Assembly (NCBI GenBank): GCA_910578145.1
Contig: CAJTPJ010000007.1
Coordinates: forward strand, 9,086-73,085
From: an uncultured Christensenella sp.
Lineage (GTDB): Bacteria > Bacillota > Clostridia > Christensenellales > Borkfalkiaceae
Length of the DNA: 64,000 nucleotides
Reading direction: 5' to 3'
The position numbers and the translations under genes are program-made. The notes below the pieces were generated by a model that was not told where the DNA came from, ran no database searches, and worked only from the letters and a program-made list of their open reading frames with translations. Positions 1 through 7,679 of the stretch are shown piece after piece; position 1 is the stretch's first letter; each line of letters opens with the position of its first letter.

Positions 1-45
1 CATAGCCATTATAAACGCGCAAGCGGGGTTTTGTCAATAATTTGA

Positions 46-74
46 TTGAATTTTTTTGCGGATTGGGTTATAAT
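46..74 (+). promoter_or_regulatory. sigma-A promoter of the first gene
   Basis: TTGAAT at 46-51, a 17-base spacer and a perfect TATAAT at 69-74. Transcription should start near 81, about 25 bases before the ATG at 106. There is no clear Shine-Dalgarno sequence in that short leader. Confidence 0.7.
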
Positions 75-105
75 TTCATTAATAAAATAAACACGCGTTA
101 TTCAA

Positions 106-996
106 ATGATAAAAAACACCCTTAAAATTTACTTTAAAAACTTTATTTACCTGTTCGTCGCAATGGGCATTATCTATCTTTTCACGCTGATAACCTTGTT
201 TATGTACGCGGCTTTGACATTGGAAAGCGTGCAAACTATGTTAAACGACAGCGCTGCGTTTATCCAAGCCGCCACCGGTGACTCGGGCAATTCTATAAAA
301 GAATTTATGAATTACGCCATTTCTCAGCTTGACACCAGTGGAAATATTTTCGATATAGTCGGGCGGATTATTGAAACTAATTGGATTCAAACTACGGCCG
401 AGGGGTTTTTTGCAACGCTAAATCTTTCCGTAGAAGGGTTTAGCGAAGGACTTAACGAAATTATTTATGCTTTTACCGCTACAATGGCGGGCGGGTTTGC
501 CGCGGCGGTTACCCTTATAGTTTTGGGAGTTATTTGCGCAAGCTACGCAACCCGTTACGTGCTCAGGCGCAAAAACGCAAAACGCGGAGTTAAAAAGTTT
601 TTAATTGCAACAATTATAGAACCTATGTTTATTGCGGCAATTTCGGTGGTTGCGCTGTTGATTTTAGGCGCGTTGCAAGCGTTTGCCATTTTGGCGTATA
701 TCGGAATGGCGGCAGTGCTCGCCGTTATAGCGTTGGCATCAAGCTGGATAATACACAGGGACGCTACAATGAAATTCAGCGAAGTTGTAAACGCTAAAAA
801 CGTACTGCTTTACGCCGCTTCTCTTTTAATTCTTTTTGCCATCTTCGTCGTTTTCGCCGTCGTTTTATTTTTATTAAACGCTCTGCTTGCAATTTTGATT
901 ATCGTTCCGCTGGCGGTTTACACGCTTGCCGTTACGGGAGTTTTTACCGACAGTTTCGTTTGCGAAATGATAAAAGAAAAATATGTAACACCGTAA
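106..996 (+). CDS. multi-pass membrane protein of unknown function
   Basis: A 296-residue protein I do not recognise. It starts with a short charged segment and a hydrophobic helix (about residues 12-36). A soluble, acidic loop follows (about 40-120), then four or five more hydrophobic stretches (about 122-148, 165-190, 192-215, 233-262, 262-285). A basic cluster near residue 152 (RRKNAKRGVKK) suggests a cytoplasmic loop. It has its own promoter and a strong terminator, so it is probably monocistronic. It is one of few plus-strand genes in the left half, head-on to the inferred replication direction. No catalytic motif is visible; an integral membrane protein is as far as the sequence goes. 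Confidence 0.75.
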   Translation: MIKNTLKIYFKNFIYLFVAMGIIYLFTLITLFMYAALTLESVQTMLNDSAAFIQAATGDSGNSIKEFMNYAISQLDTSGNIFDIVGRIIETNWIQTTAEGFFATLNLSVEGFSEGLNEIIYAFTATMAGGFAAAVTLIVLGVICASYATRYVLRRKNAKRGVKKFLIATIIEPMFIAAISVVALLILGALQAFAILAYIGMAAVLAVIALASSWIIHRDATMKFSEVVNAKNVLLYAASLLILFAIFVVFAVVLFLLNALLAILIIVPLAVYTLAVTGVFTDSFVCEMIKEKYVTP

Positions 997-1053
997 ACGT
1001 TCGGGCTCAAGCTCACAACAAAATGAACGCGCCCCGCTTAACGGATGCGTTCC

Positions 1054-1094
1054 ATAAATAAATGCTCCCCTTTGTAAGGGGAGCATTTATTTAT
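1054..1094. terminator. bidirectional intrinsic terminator
   Basis: A perfect 19-bp inverted repeat (1054-1072 against 1076-1094) with a three-base TGT loop. The GC core GCTCCCCTT is flanked by AT arms that give U-rich tails on both strands. It separates the plus-strand membrane gene from the converging YcxB-like pseudogene. Confidence 0.9.
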
Positions 1095-1109
1095 CTTATC
1101 GGTTATCGT

Positions 1110-1631
1110 TTATTTACTTTTAAACTTATCGCCGAGATTTGCTTTTAACAGCATAGTAACTTCTTCCAAAGAGCCTTGCGTTATCGATGATTTATCTATG
1201 ACGTGGCTTTGTATTTTGGAAATATAAAGATAGAAATATTTATTGTCCTCGCTTGCTTTATAGATATACGAATATTTTGCTCTTGGCGTGGTCGTAAAAA
1301 CGCCACCTCTCGTCTGCGTTAGCGTTATGTACTGCTCGTTGAACGTATAAACTTCTTCCGTTTATTCGCTTATATACGTTGACGCTTTGTCGTTGCGCTT
1401 TTGCAAACAAGGCGTTAGCAGAAAACCAATAGGAGTAATCAACACGCCGAATACGATAAGTACTATGCCTCCGACAAAGTCAGAACCGTCTTCGCGGAAT
1501 AAGATACTTATAACACCGAATACGATAAGAAAAACCGTTAAAAGAGCATACAGCCACAATATTTTTTTGAATGTCTTCATATTAAGCGCACGGCTTTTAC
1601 TGCTGTCTAATTTACACCTAAATTCAACCAT
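1110..1631 (-). pseudogene. YcxB-like membrane protein gene broken by an in-frame TAA
   Basis: Reading from the ATG at 1631 (preceded by ACGGAG) gives 89 residues with two membrane segments (about 24-45 and 55-75), then a TAA at 1362-1364. The same frame continues for 83 more codons to a TAA at 1110. The continuation reads EEVYTFNEQYITL... then YSYIYKASEDNKYFYLYI and ends GDKFKSK. That layout, two TM helices then a PH-like domain with YLY and a C-terminal K-rich end, is what YcxB-like proteins show. One base change would restore the frame. The N-terminus also looks about 10-15 residues shorter than usual. Family assignment is from memory of the pattern. Confidence 0.65.
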
Positions 1632-1771
1632 AACGTTTATCTCCGTTAAATTACGATTTATTTTACAGTCATTATATCATATAAAAACGAAAAAATAAGT
1701 GTAGTGTAGCTAGCCATACTTTTATCGTTGCGCAACACAAATACCATTAGTACGCAAGAGGGCGTGTTGAA

Positions 1772-1930
1772 TTATTTTTCTTTGCTGTCTAAAGGCGCGG
1801 AAGTTTCCTCCTCGGTTTCCTCTTCTTCACTTTTAAGCTCTTTGAGCATACGCGTTATATCGTCTTCGGAAAGTTCCTCGCTGGTTTTCGCCAGCCTTCC
1901 ATACGCGAGTTTATCGTGATGAATAGTCAT
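1772..1930 (-). CDS. small acidic protein of the recombinase operon
   Basis: A 52-residue ORF, MTIHHDKLAYGRLAKTSEEL at the start, then an acidic Glu-rich stretch and a Lys-rich end. Its ATG at 1930 lies inside the 3' end of the recombinase gene (20-base overlap), indicating translational coupling. Small proteins with an AYGxLA...LSxxxIxxMLxxL pattern often accompany large serine recombinases in clostridial elements (recalled, not searched). No function is known to me; a recombination directionality factor or accessory factor is one guess. Confidence 0.6.
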   Translation of the reverse strand: MTIHHDKLAYGRLAKTSEELSEDDITRMLKELKSEEEETEEETSAPLDSKEK

Positions 1931-3602
1931 AATTCTTCCTTTTAAGCACCACCAACGTCTCGACGTTTGTACTGTTATTCAAAAAGATTTCCCTTACCTC
2001 TTTCCCATCTTTATATACGGGAAAGTTGAATTTCATTGATTTTAAGGGCATTTCGCTCTCCCCTTCGGGATAAATTTGAATTTCTTTGACCAAAGTGGAA
2101 ATCAACTCTTTCTTTTCCTCATCACTGATTATATCATATAATTCGTTAAAATGCTCTAATATTTTATAAATATTTTCCATTGTAATGAATTCCGCTTCCA
2201 CAGACTTTCTTCTCGTTCTCGCATCCTCGATATTTGCTTCTATTTCGGCAATCGTGTCGTACAGTCCGTCAAGCCGTAAAGTCATATCGTGAATTTTTCT
2301 CTCGCGGTATGTTACATCTATGGGAAGCGAATCGATTTCACGTTCCAACCTCGCTTTGTTTAGCTCCACCTCTTTCAGTTTTGTTTCGTAGTTGTGTATT
2401 TCCGTATCGATTTTCGCGGTATCGACCTGCAAACCTATTTTCTTTTTTATCTCGGTAGCAAAGTGTTCGTCTTTCACCAACTCTTTGATAAACTCTATTA
2501 CGAGCGGCTCAATGTCCGTCTTTTTGAGATTTGCGCTATAATCGCAAGACCGTCCCCGTTCCTGCTTATTCCGACTGCAAGCATAATACATAACCTCTTT
2601 ATATGTGCCGTCTTTCTTCGTCCAACAAACTCTGTTGGCGTACATCCCGCTACCGCACTTTGGGCATTTTATAATTCCAGTAAGCAAATGAGCGCGTTCT
2701 TTGCCGTATTTGGATTCGGATTTAACTCCCGTTTCCTGTCTTTTCGCGTGCGCTTTTGCCCAAAGCTCTTCATCGACAATTCCTTCGTGCAAACCGTCAA
2801 CCAAACAAAAATCTTGCTTTTTCACAACTTTGTAATCGGCTTTTGTGCCTTTCACTTTTTCCCGCACTCTTCTTCCGTAAGCAATCTTACCGCAATAAAC
2901 GGGATTGTCCAAAAGTATTTTAATGAAATGCGCGCTGAATTCTTCAATATCGGTTTTCTTGCGCGGCGTCTTTTTAATACCTTGTAAATTAAGATATTTC
3001 GCTATTCCTGTATAGCCCATATTCGTATAAACGAACTTATCGAAAATCGTCCGCACAACCTCGGCTTCACCTTCTTCTATAATTAAAGTGTCATCTTTCA
3101 AGCTATACCCATACGGAGCGGGACCGCCGTTCCACTTACCTTGCCGAGCTTTTTCTCTGCGCCCGTTCATTGTCTGTTCGAGAATGTTCTCGCGCTCTAT
3201 CTCGGCAACCGCAGACAAAACGGAAATTAAAAGTTTCCCGCTTGTCTGCGAAGAATCAATCCCTTCCTCAATACAAAGCAAATTCACTCCATAGGACTGA
3301 ATGAATTCCAACGAATTGAGAATATCGGCGGCATTTCTGCCGAAACGGGAAAGCTTATAAACCAAAACGTAATCCACGTCAAGCCCTTCCTGAATATCTG
3401 AGAGCATCCGCTTAAATGCCGGACGCCCTTCTATCGATTTTCCCGACTTGCCCGCATCTTCGTAGATTCCGACTATTTGCATTTCTTCCCGTTCGGCAAA
3501 TCTTTTCAAACTGTTTTTCTGTCCGTCAAGGCTGTATCCTTCAACTTGCATTTCTGTGCTTACTCTGGGATACAAAATGCACTTTTTACCTTCTCGATTC
3601 AT
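1911..3602 (-). CDS. large serine recombinase (site-specific integrase)
   Basis: 563 residues, the usual size for large serine integrases. Residues 8-150 are a resolvase-type catalytic domain with YPRVST (catalytic Ser about residue 15), then YKLSRFGRN and EIERENI. A 'recombinase' domain follows with the PYGY motif near residue 163 and DNPVYCG near 232. A zinc ribbon comes next (CPKCGSGMY and further Cys pairs, about 315-360), then a long coiled coil (about 400-470). It catalyses integration and excision of an element by cutting attachment sites with 2-bp staggered breaks. It is flanked by two mini-genes that overlap its ends. It is the best candidate for mobilising the island to its right; attachment sites could not be identified. 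Confidence 0.93.
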   Translation of the reverse strand: MNREGKKCILYPRVSTEMQVEGYSLDGQKNSLKRFAEREEMQIVGIYEDAGKSGKSIEGRPAFKRMLSDIQEGLDVDYVLVYKLSRFGRNAADILNSLEFIQSYGVNLLCIEEGIDSSQTSGKLLISVLSAVAEIERENILEQTMNGRREKARQGKWNGGPAPYGYSLKDDTLIIEEGEAEVVRTIFDKFVYTNMGYTGIAKYLNLQGIKKTPRKKTDIEEFSAHFIKILLDNPVYCGKIAYGRRVREKVKGTKADYKVVKKQDFCLVDGLHEGIVDEELWAKAHAKRQETGVKSESKYGKERAHLLTGIIKCPKCGSGMYANRVCWTKKDGTYKEVMYYACSRNKQERGRSCDYSANLKKTDIEPLVIEFIKELVKDEHFATEIKKKIGLQVDTAKIDTEIHNYETKLKEVELNKARLEREIDSLPIDVTYRERKIHDMTLRLDGLYDTIAEIEANIEDARTRRKSVEAEFITMENIYKILEHFNELYDIISDEEKKELISTLVKEIQIYPEGESEMPLKSMKFNFPVYKDGKEVREIFLNNSTNVETLVVLKRKNYDYSSR

Positions 3603-3741
3603 TATTCTTCTCCGTATTGTGTGAAGTATCTTTCAATACCGTACTGCCGTATTTTTTAATAAGTTGCGCCATTATGTCAATGAACACATTGAATTTTTCA
3701 TTATCTTTATTTTGATTGTTAGTTGTTTGATTGTTGTTCAA
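3586..3741 (-). CDS. small protein upstream of and overlapping the recombinase
   Basis: A TTG-initiated ORF of 51 codons, preceded by AAGGA five bases upstream and ending 17 bases inside the recombinase gene. The N-terminus is Asn/Gln-rich, followed by FNVFIDIMAQLIKKYGSTVL, an amphipathic helix pattern. Tight coupling to the recombinase and similar small ORFs preceding clostridial serine recombinases (recalled) support it being real. Function unknown. Confidence 0.5.
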   Translation of the reverse strand: MNNNQTTNNQNKDNEKFNVFIDIMAQLIKKYGSTVLKDTSHNTEKNNESRR

Positions 3742-3753
3742 GTATCCTTATTC

Positions 3754-3782
3754 GGACGTTAACTCGGAATTATTCCGCGTCC
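3754..3782 (-). promoter_or_regulatory. nested hairpin in the recombinase leader
   Basis: An outer stem GGACG/CGTCC (3754-3758, 3778-3782) encloses an inner stem CGGAA/TTCCG (3765-3769, 3773-3777) whose three-base loop is exactly the stop codon of the 14-codon leader ORF. A ribosome finishing the leader would melt it. It sits just before the AAGGA of the next ORF, so it could couple or attenuate translation. Confidence 0.45.
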
Positions 3783-3814
3783 TTATAGCTTTGAATACTA
3801 TGTTCTCTCTCCAT
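3770..3814 (-). CDS. 14-codon leader peptide ORF
   Basis: MEREHSIQSYKDAE then TAA. It has the best ribosome binding site of the operon (AAAGGAGGA, seven bases before ATG), yet encodes only 14 residues. Its stop codon lies in the loop of the nested hairpin at 3754-3782. It probably acts by being translated rather than through its product. Confidence 0.45.
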   Translation of the reverse strand: MEREHSIQSYKDAE

Positions 3815-3848
3815 CGCGTGTTCCTCCTTTTGCGAAAAGATTTAATAG

Positions 3849-4124
3849 TTATTCGGTTTTCTTTTTATTGACTTCCTCAAAACCGAAAAAGTCATCATAA
3901 CCGTCTTTGAGCTTTGCAAATTCGGTGTCGTGTCGGGCTAATACCTCTTCATATCCCGCTTCGATTAACTGTACCTTTGTGTAGCCGTACTTCTTCAAAA
4001 ATTCGTTTATTCTCTCGGCTTTCTCTCTTGGTACGCTCGTTCCCCAAACCATACATTTGGCTTTTCTTTCTTCTCTGTGTCGTTCTTCGTAACGCTTATC
4101 CTTAACCTTTCTGCTGCTTTCCAT
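3849..4124 (-). CDS. small basic/acidic protein between relaxase and recombinase
   Basis: 91 residues from the ATG at 4124. That start is favoured over one 19 codons upstream because GGAGG lies eight bases before it, while the longer version runs through promoter sequence. The first 30 residues are highly charged (RYEERHREERKAK). A helical segment with VPREKAERINEFLKKYGYTK follows, a pattern seen in small ribbon-helix-helix or plasmid accessory proteins, then an acidic C-terminus. Its own promoter and a palindrome lie upstream. A DNA-binding accessory or antitoxin-like role is possible but not shown. Confidence 0.6.
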   Translation of the reverse strand: MESSRKVKDKRYEERHREERKAKCMVWGTSVPREKAERINEFLKKYGYTKVQLIEAGYEEVLARHDTEFAKLKDGYDDFFGFEEVNKKKTE

Positions 4125-4148
4125 AACCAAACCTCCAAAATATATCGT

Positions 4149-4200
4149 ATCGTATTTATACGATTTAGTATATTTTAGCACAACGGGAAGATAGAGTCAA
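4149..4200 (-). promoter_or_regulatory. promoter with operator palindrome
   Basis: On the minus strand TTGACT (4195-4200), a 17-base spacer and TAAAAT (4172-4177). Just downstream of the expected start site is a perfect inverted repeat ATCGTAT-AA-ATACGAT (4149-4164), with another ATCGTA copy at 4144-4149. The position suits repression of the 91-residue gene and perhaps the recombinase genes. Confidence 0.65.
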
Positions 4201-4244
4201 GCGTTTACGGAATATTAATACGACTTTGGCTTGTTTCCTACATA

Positions 4245-5630
4245 TTATTTCCCCCACGTCCACTTGGAAGCTGTATTTACTTCCACATTGCCTTGCACCT
4301 CCCTTTCTTTTTCTATTTCTATTTCTTTTTCAATCTCTTGCAGTCGGTTTGTAAAGTCGCGCTCCAATAATTCGTTTTCGCCGCCGAACGACGCAAGTAA
4401 ACCGTCAAACAATTTGCCTACTTTTCTGTACGAAATGGCAAGCCGCCGTTTAAGTCCTTTATCGTTTACCTTGTGTCTTATTTTGGTTTCAAATGTTACA
4501 GACTTTATGTACTTTACCGTTTTTAATAACAAGTTGCCCTGCCTGCGCTTGTAATCATTTTCTATATCGTCAATAAGAGTTATATTCTTCGGATCGATTT
4601 TGTAATGGTTTGTATCATCGCCGTTGCCGCTAATAAGACTGTTTACTTTTCGGCGCACGGTTTCAAGCTCGGTATGAAAACGCAAATCCGCTTTCCTCGC
4701 TGTTTTGTCGTACATCAAGAGCTTATTGACAACCTTATCTATTTGTTCTCGGTACGGTATCATATCCTTACTGCCGTAATGAAAACTGCAACTTTTCGGA
4801 ATTGTCTTTGCTAATTTGAGAACGGCTTCCTTTACGTCGTCTTTGGTTATTATGTCTTTGAGCGCGGATATTTTCTTTAAGTCTCTCAACGCCTCATCAC
4901 GCGACACATGCAACCTCGGATGCGATTCCGAAATATCCATATTAAGCCGCACGTGCATCCTATCCAACACCCGCTTTTCTATCTTACCTTTGTGCCGAAA
5001 CTCCGTTTGCTTCTTTCTGTACTTGCACTTCGGCTCTTTTTCGGCAAACCAAAAGTGTATATGTAGATGGTGCGGCTTGTCCTTATGCAATGCACATATT
5101 AGGTCTATATTGTTCGGGTCTAAACCCATATCCTTAAAGAACTCTCCGAACGTGCGCTTAATCATCCGCATACACTTTTCGGGCGTATCTATCTTATATG
5201 ACATTTCCTTGTTTAGAGATATAAAGCCGTGCCAGATATTTTTGGGCGCGTGGGCGCGTTGTTGAATTTGTATTAACTGCTCTTGCGTGATAACACCGTC
5301 GCCGTTAAACACGCCTGTGGACTTCTCGAAATAGTTAATGAGCGACGTCGTTTCCGTCTTTGAATTTTCGCCGTTCAGTTTCCTATCCGAAGTCATATAC
5401 TTGTAGATATTGTTGCCGCCGTCTGACATTTCGTAGTACGGGCGTTCGCGCTCGAACTTCGCTCTTTCCTCTTCCGTAGCATTGCTTTTGATTTTCCACG
5501 GAGTATATGTAATGTTGAATATAATCGGTTGATTGCTTATGTGTTTTCCCTCCTGTTTTATTCTTTCTCGTGTGGACGAATGCCCGAAGGCGGGTTTCCC
5601 GCTTCGGACAGCAAAATCGTAAATAGCCAC
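4245..5630 (-). CDS. MobL/MobP-type relaxase
   Basis: 461 residues. The diagnostic part is KPHHLHIHFWF (about residues 186-195), the His triad that binds the metal in rolling-circle relaxases, preceded by an Asp/Asn-rich strand and the segment NIWHGFISLN. A long helical basic C-terminus follows. The protein would nick oriT and pilot the strand in conjugative mobilisation. The start is uncertain. The longest frame begins with GTG at 5630, without a good ribosome site and running through an oriT-like hairpin. A GGAGGG lies seven bases before codon 31, which is ATA (5538-5540), not a normal start. The next ATG is at residue 68. It belongs with the DUF6291-like gene just upstream. Confidence 0.85.
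   Translation of the reverse strand: MAIYDFAVRSGKPAFGHSSTRERIKQEGKHISNQPIIFNITYTPWKIKSNATEEERAKFERERPYYEMSDGGNNIYKYMTSDRKLNGENSKTETTSLINYFEKSTGVFNGDGVITQEQLIQIQQRAHAPKNIWHGFISLNKEMSYKIDTPEKCMRMIKRTFGEFFKDMGLDPNNIDLICALHKDKPHHLHIHFWFAEKEPKCKYRKKQTEFRHKGKIEKRVLDRMHVRLNMDISESHPRLHVSRDEALRDLKKISALKDIITKDDVKEAVLKLAKTIPKSCSFHYGSKDMIPYREQIDKVVNKLLMYDKTARKADLRFHTELETVRRKVNSLISGNGDDTNHYKIDPKNITLIDDIENDYKRRQGNLLLKTVKYIKSVTFETKIRHKVNDKGLKRRLAISYRKVGKLFDGLLASFGGENELLERDFTNRLQEIEKEIEIEKEREVQGNVEVNTASKWTWGK
5584..5607 (-). other. oriT-like hairpin
   Basis: Inverted repeat CCGAAGCGGG / CCCGCCTTCGG (minus strand, 5598-5607 against 5584-5594) with an AAA loop and one bulged base. It is followed on the minus strand by GCATTCGTCC. 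A GC-rich hairpin just before a relaxase gene, followed by a nick-site-like run, is how many Firmicutes mobilisation origins look. No nick site can be named from sequence alone. Confidence 0.45.
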
Positions 5631-5699
5631 AAAATTTACGATTTTCTTATCCTGCTACAAAAAATCACACCACTTGGTACGTTTACCCAAAATCTTTGC

Positions 5700-6410
5700 T
5701 TACCGTTTTTCGCCGTATCTTTGAACGTACTTTTGCGTTAAGCGGTAGATATTCGTTTCGTTCTGCAAGTCCATGTCTGTTTCCAACTTTGTAGCTACGT
5801 CCGACCAATCTAATACTGTTTTATACCGCTCTGCCGAACCGTACAATTCACCTTGTATTTCATGATACTTTTGTCTGAACTCCTCGTAAGACATTGTTTC
5901 AGTGAGTACCCTTTCCGCATCCGTTTCCCTTTTCGGTTTCTTCTTTGCGTTACCACCGCTTGTCCCTACCGCCTTTCTTTGCTTGCTTATATCCATTTTG
6001 CGTTTGCAAAGATTGAAGTAACCTTGCATAGTTTTGTCATTGAAATCAGGCATAACGCCGCCAAACATATACTCACACATTGCTTTTACAAACATACCGC
6101 ATTGACGGTCATTTAACAGCTTCATTGCATTGAAGTAGGTGTCGTAGAAAGTAAAATGTTTGGCGCGAAGATTGAACTTTTTGGATATCTTGCCCCGTAT
6201 TTCTATTTCCTTAACTTCCGCCAACATATCCGAGATGTTACTCCAATAGAAAACTTCCTTGTCCGTCATAGCGGTGTTGGGCTCGGCGTTCTCAAACTCG
6301 TACTCGCAAATTCTCTTTGCAAACTTCCCTGCGTCAACATCGTTCAAACTGTTGAGTATATCGGCATATAGCTCGTAGAATGTAAATTGCTTTAATTGTT
6401 CCTGTTCCAT
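5700..6410 (-). CDS. DUF6291-like protein with two tandem repeats
   Basis: 236 residues with ATG at 6410 after GGAGG. Two copies of one unit are visible. Residues about 8-60 read FTFYELYADILNSLNDVDAG, then CEYEFENAEP. Residues about 86-140 read FTFYDTYFNAMKLLNDRQCG, then CEYMFGGVMP. Such units occur in DUF6291 proteins of plasmids and phages, commonly near replication or mobilisation genes (recalled). A basic GGNAKKKPKR linker and a helical tail follow. It precedes the relaxase in the same direction, so a role in replication or mobilisation of the element is plausible but unproven. Confidence 0.6.
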   Translation of the reverse strand: MEQEQLKQFTFYELYADILNSLNDVDAGKFAKRICEYEFENAEPNTAMTDKEVFYWSNISDMLAEVKEIEIRGKISKKFNLRAKHFTFYDTYFNAMKLLNDRQCGMFVKAMCEYMFGGVMPDFNDKTMQGYFNLCKRKMDISKQRKAVGTSGGNAKKKPKRETDAERVLTETMSYEEFRQKYHEIQGELYGSAERYKTVLDWSDVATKLETDMDLQNETNIYRLTQKYVQRYGEKR

Positions 6411-6890
6411 TGTTCCTCCGTTTTTTCTTATTTATTGCAAGCATTTACAGACCGCTTGCAAGTCTACTATTAGCGCATACGCACCACCTCCTTTGCAGCA
6501 TAGTTAAATTGCCTTACACTTACTAACACTAAATTTCACCCCTACCTGTAGAGAATTTTGAAAAACTTTTTTATACCCCTCTATATTAACAAGGACACGT
6601 ATCTCAAAAAGTTCGGGGTCTGATTAAAAATTCTCTTCACTTAACCAAGCACACTTTTTTGCAAAAGTACAACCATAAACCGAAAATTTCATCAAATTTT
6701 AATATTCCCTCTACTATAAAGCCGTAGAAACGCACAAAAAATCGGGTTACAACAAAATTTTCGTACAAAAAAGGAAAGCCCGTATTACCAAACTTTCCTT
6801 TCACGTTGCTATTAAGTTGTGTTTGCTCCCTATCTATATACACTCGGGAACACCCGATTTATTCCAATCGGGTAAAATTACTTTATGCTT
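6411..6890 (-). promoter_or_regulatory. 480-base leader/intergenic region with mini-ORF and hairpins
   Basis: AT-rich stretch without a convincing full-length gene. On the minus strand a perfect Shine-Dalgarno (AAAGGAGGTG, about 6485-6494) stands before ATG CGC TAA (6470-6478), a two-codon ORF. It is followed by an 8-bp hairpin TTGCAAGC-N11-GCTTGCAA (6435-6461) and then the DUF6291 gene. Closer to 6890 are the terminator at 6766-6800 and a short hairpin ACCCGATT/AATCGGGT (6852-6873). I could not pick one clear promoter. Confidence 0.5.
6766..6800 (-). terminator. terminator of the RiPP operon
   Basis: Minus strand: AAGGAAAG, a 14-base loop, CTTTCCTT and a run of T (6793-6800 against 6771-6778, T tract about 6766-6772). 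It lies about 90 bases after the metallopeptidase stop codon. The large loop makes this moderate evidence. Confidence 0.5.
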
Positions 6891-7679
6891 TTATTTCCTT
6901 TTGATTGCTCGAAACGCAAACGACACTATCACGGCTATAATGGATATAATGAGCGCAAGCACAAGTATACAAAGAAGATAACTTGCTATACCCAACACTT
7001 CTTGCGTAAACGCTGTAAGCAAATTCCCGCTTACAAGTCCGAGTATTGCGTCCACAACCAATACCACTATAAGCACGAACAAAATGCCGCTTAACGCACC
7101 TTTAATATCCGCTTTGCTTAACGTCATATGCAAGGCGAGAAAAACACCTACGATTAGAAATACCCACCACTGCCACGACAATGCGCACAAGAAAAACGAC
7201 TGTAACACGTTAAACAAACTTGTAAATACGTTGCCGATACTACTTACAAAATCGCTTATCTTAAAACTTCCGCTTATCTCGGCTACAAAGTTCGGCAACA
7301 GCCACCAAGCAAGCAAATACAATACTGCCGATATAACAATTATCGGCGCTACACCTATAAAGAAGTTACCGATTTTGTGATAGATATTTTTCGGATTATA
7401 GCTATGGTTTACATACCCAAGCGTTCCGTCTGCCGAGTTGATTTGAAACAGCTTAATCTCCGTTACTTTGTGTCCGAAAATCACGCAGAACAACGCGTGA
7501 GCGCATTCGTGCAAAGGCGTACCGATTGCGCCCGTGATATAACACGCCGCTCCGCCGTAATTCCCGAAGTTTGCATAGAATCGTTTATTGCAAAGCGCGA
7601 TTAGAAAACCGAATAGGATTATCAAGCCTACCGTAAACGCTATCTGCAATAAAAAGCAAACAAGTATATCGCCGATCAT
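6891..7679 (-). CDS. polytopic membrane zinc metallopeptidase (M50-like), RiPP operon
   Basis: 262 residues, about six hydrophobic segments. HECAH (residues 57-61), preceded by GTP and followed by LFCVIFGH, is an HExxH zinc site at a membrane segment. This resembles M50/DUF3267-type intramembrane or membrane-embedded peptidases. The third zinc ligand could not be assigned. Its ATG overlaps the stop of the Fn3 lipoprotein by four bases (ATGA), so the two are co-translated. As the last gene of an operon with Cys-rich precursors and a radical SAM enzyme, it may cleave leader peptides or process the lipoproteins. That role is inference from context. Confidence 0.75.
   Translation of the reverse strand: MIGDILVCFLLQIAFTVGLIILFGFLIALCNKRFYANFGNYGGAACYITGAIGTPLHECAHALFCVIFGHKVTEIKLFQINSADGTLGYVNHSYNPKNIYHKIGNFFIGVAPIIVISAVLYLLAWWLLPNFVAEISGSFKISDFVSSIGNVFTSLFNVLQSFFLCALSWQWWVFLIVGVFLALHMTLSKADIKGALSGILFVLIVVLVVDAILGLVSGNLLTAFTQEVLGIASYLLCILVLALIISIIAVIVSFAFRAIKRK

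Noticed and set aside
6637..6843. 68-codon minus-strand frame in the leader of the mobilisation genes
   Set aside because: Phe/Val-rich, runs through a likely terminator hairpin, poor ribosome site; treated as non-coding.
6852..6873. 8-bp hairpin after the metallopeptidase gene as terminator
   Set aside because: No T tract on the minus strand; the hairpin at 6766-6800 is better.
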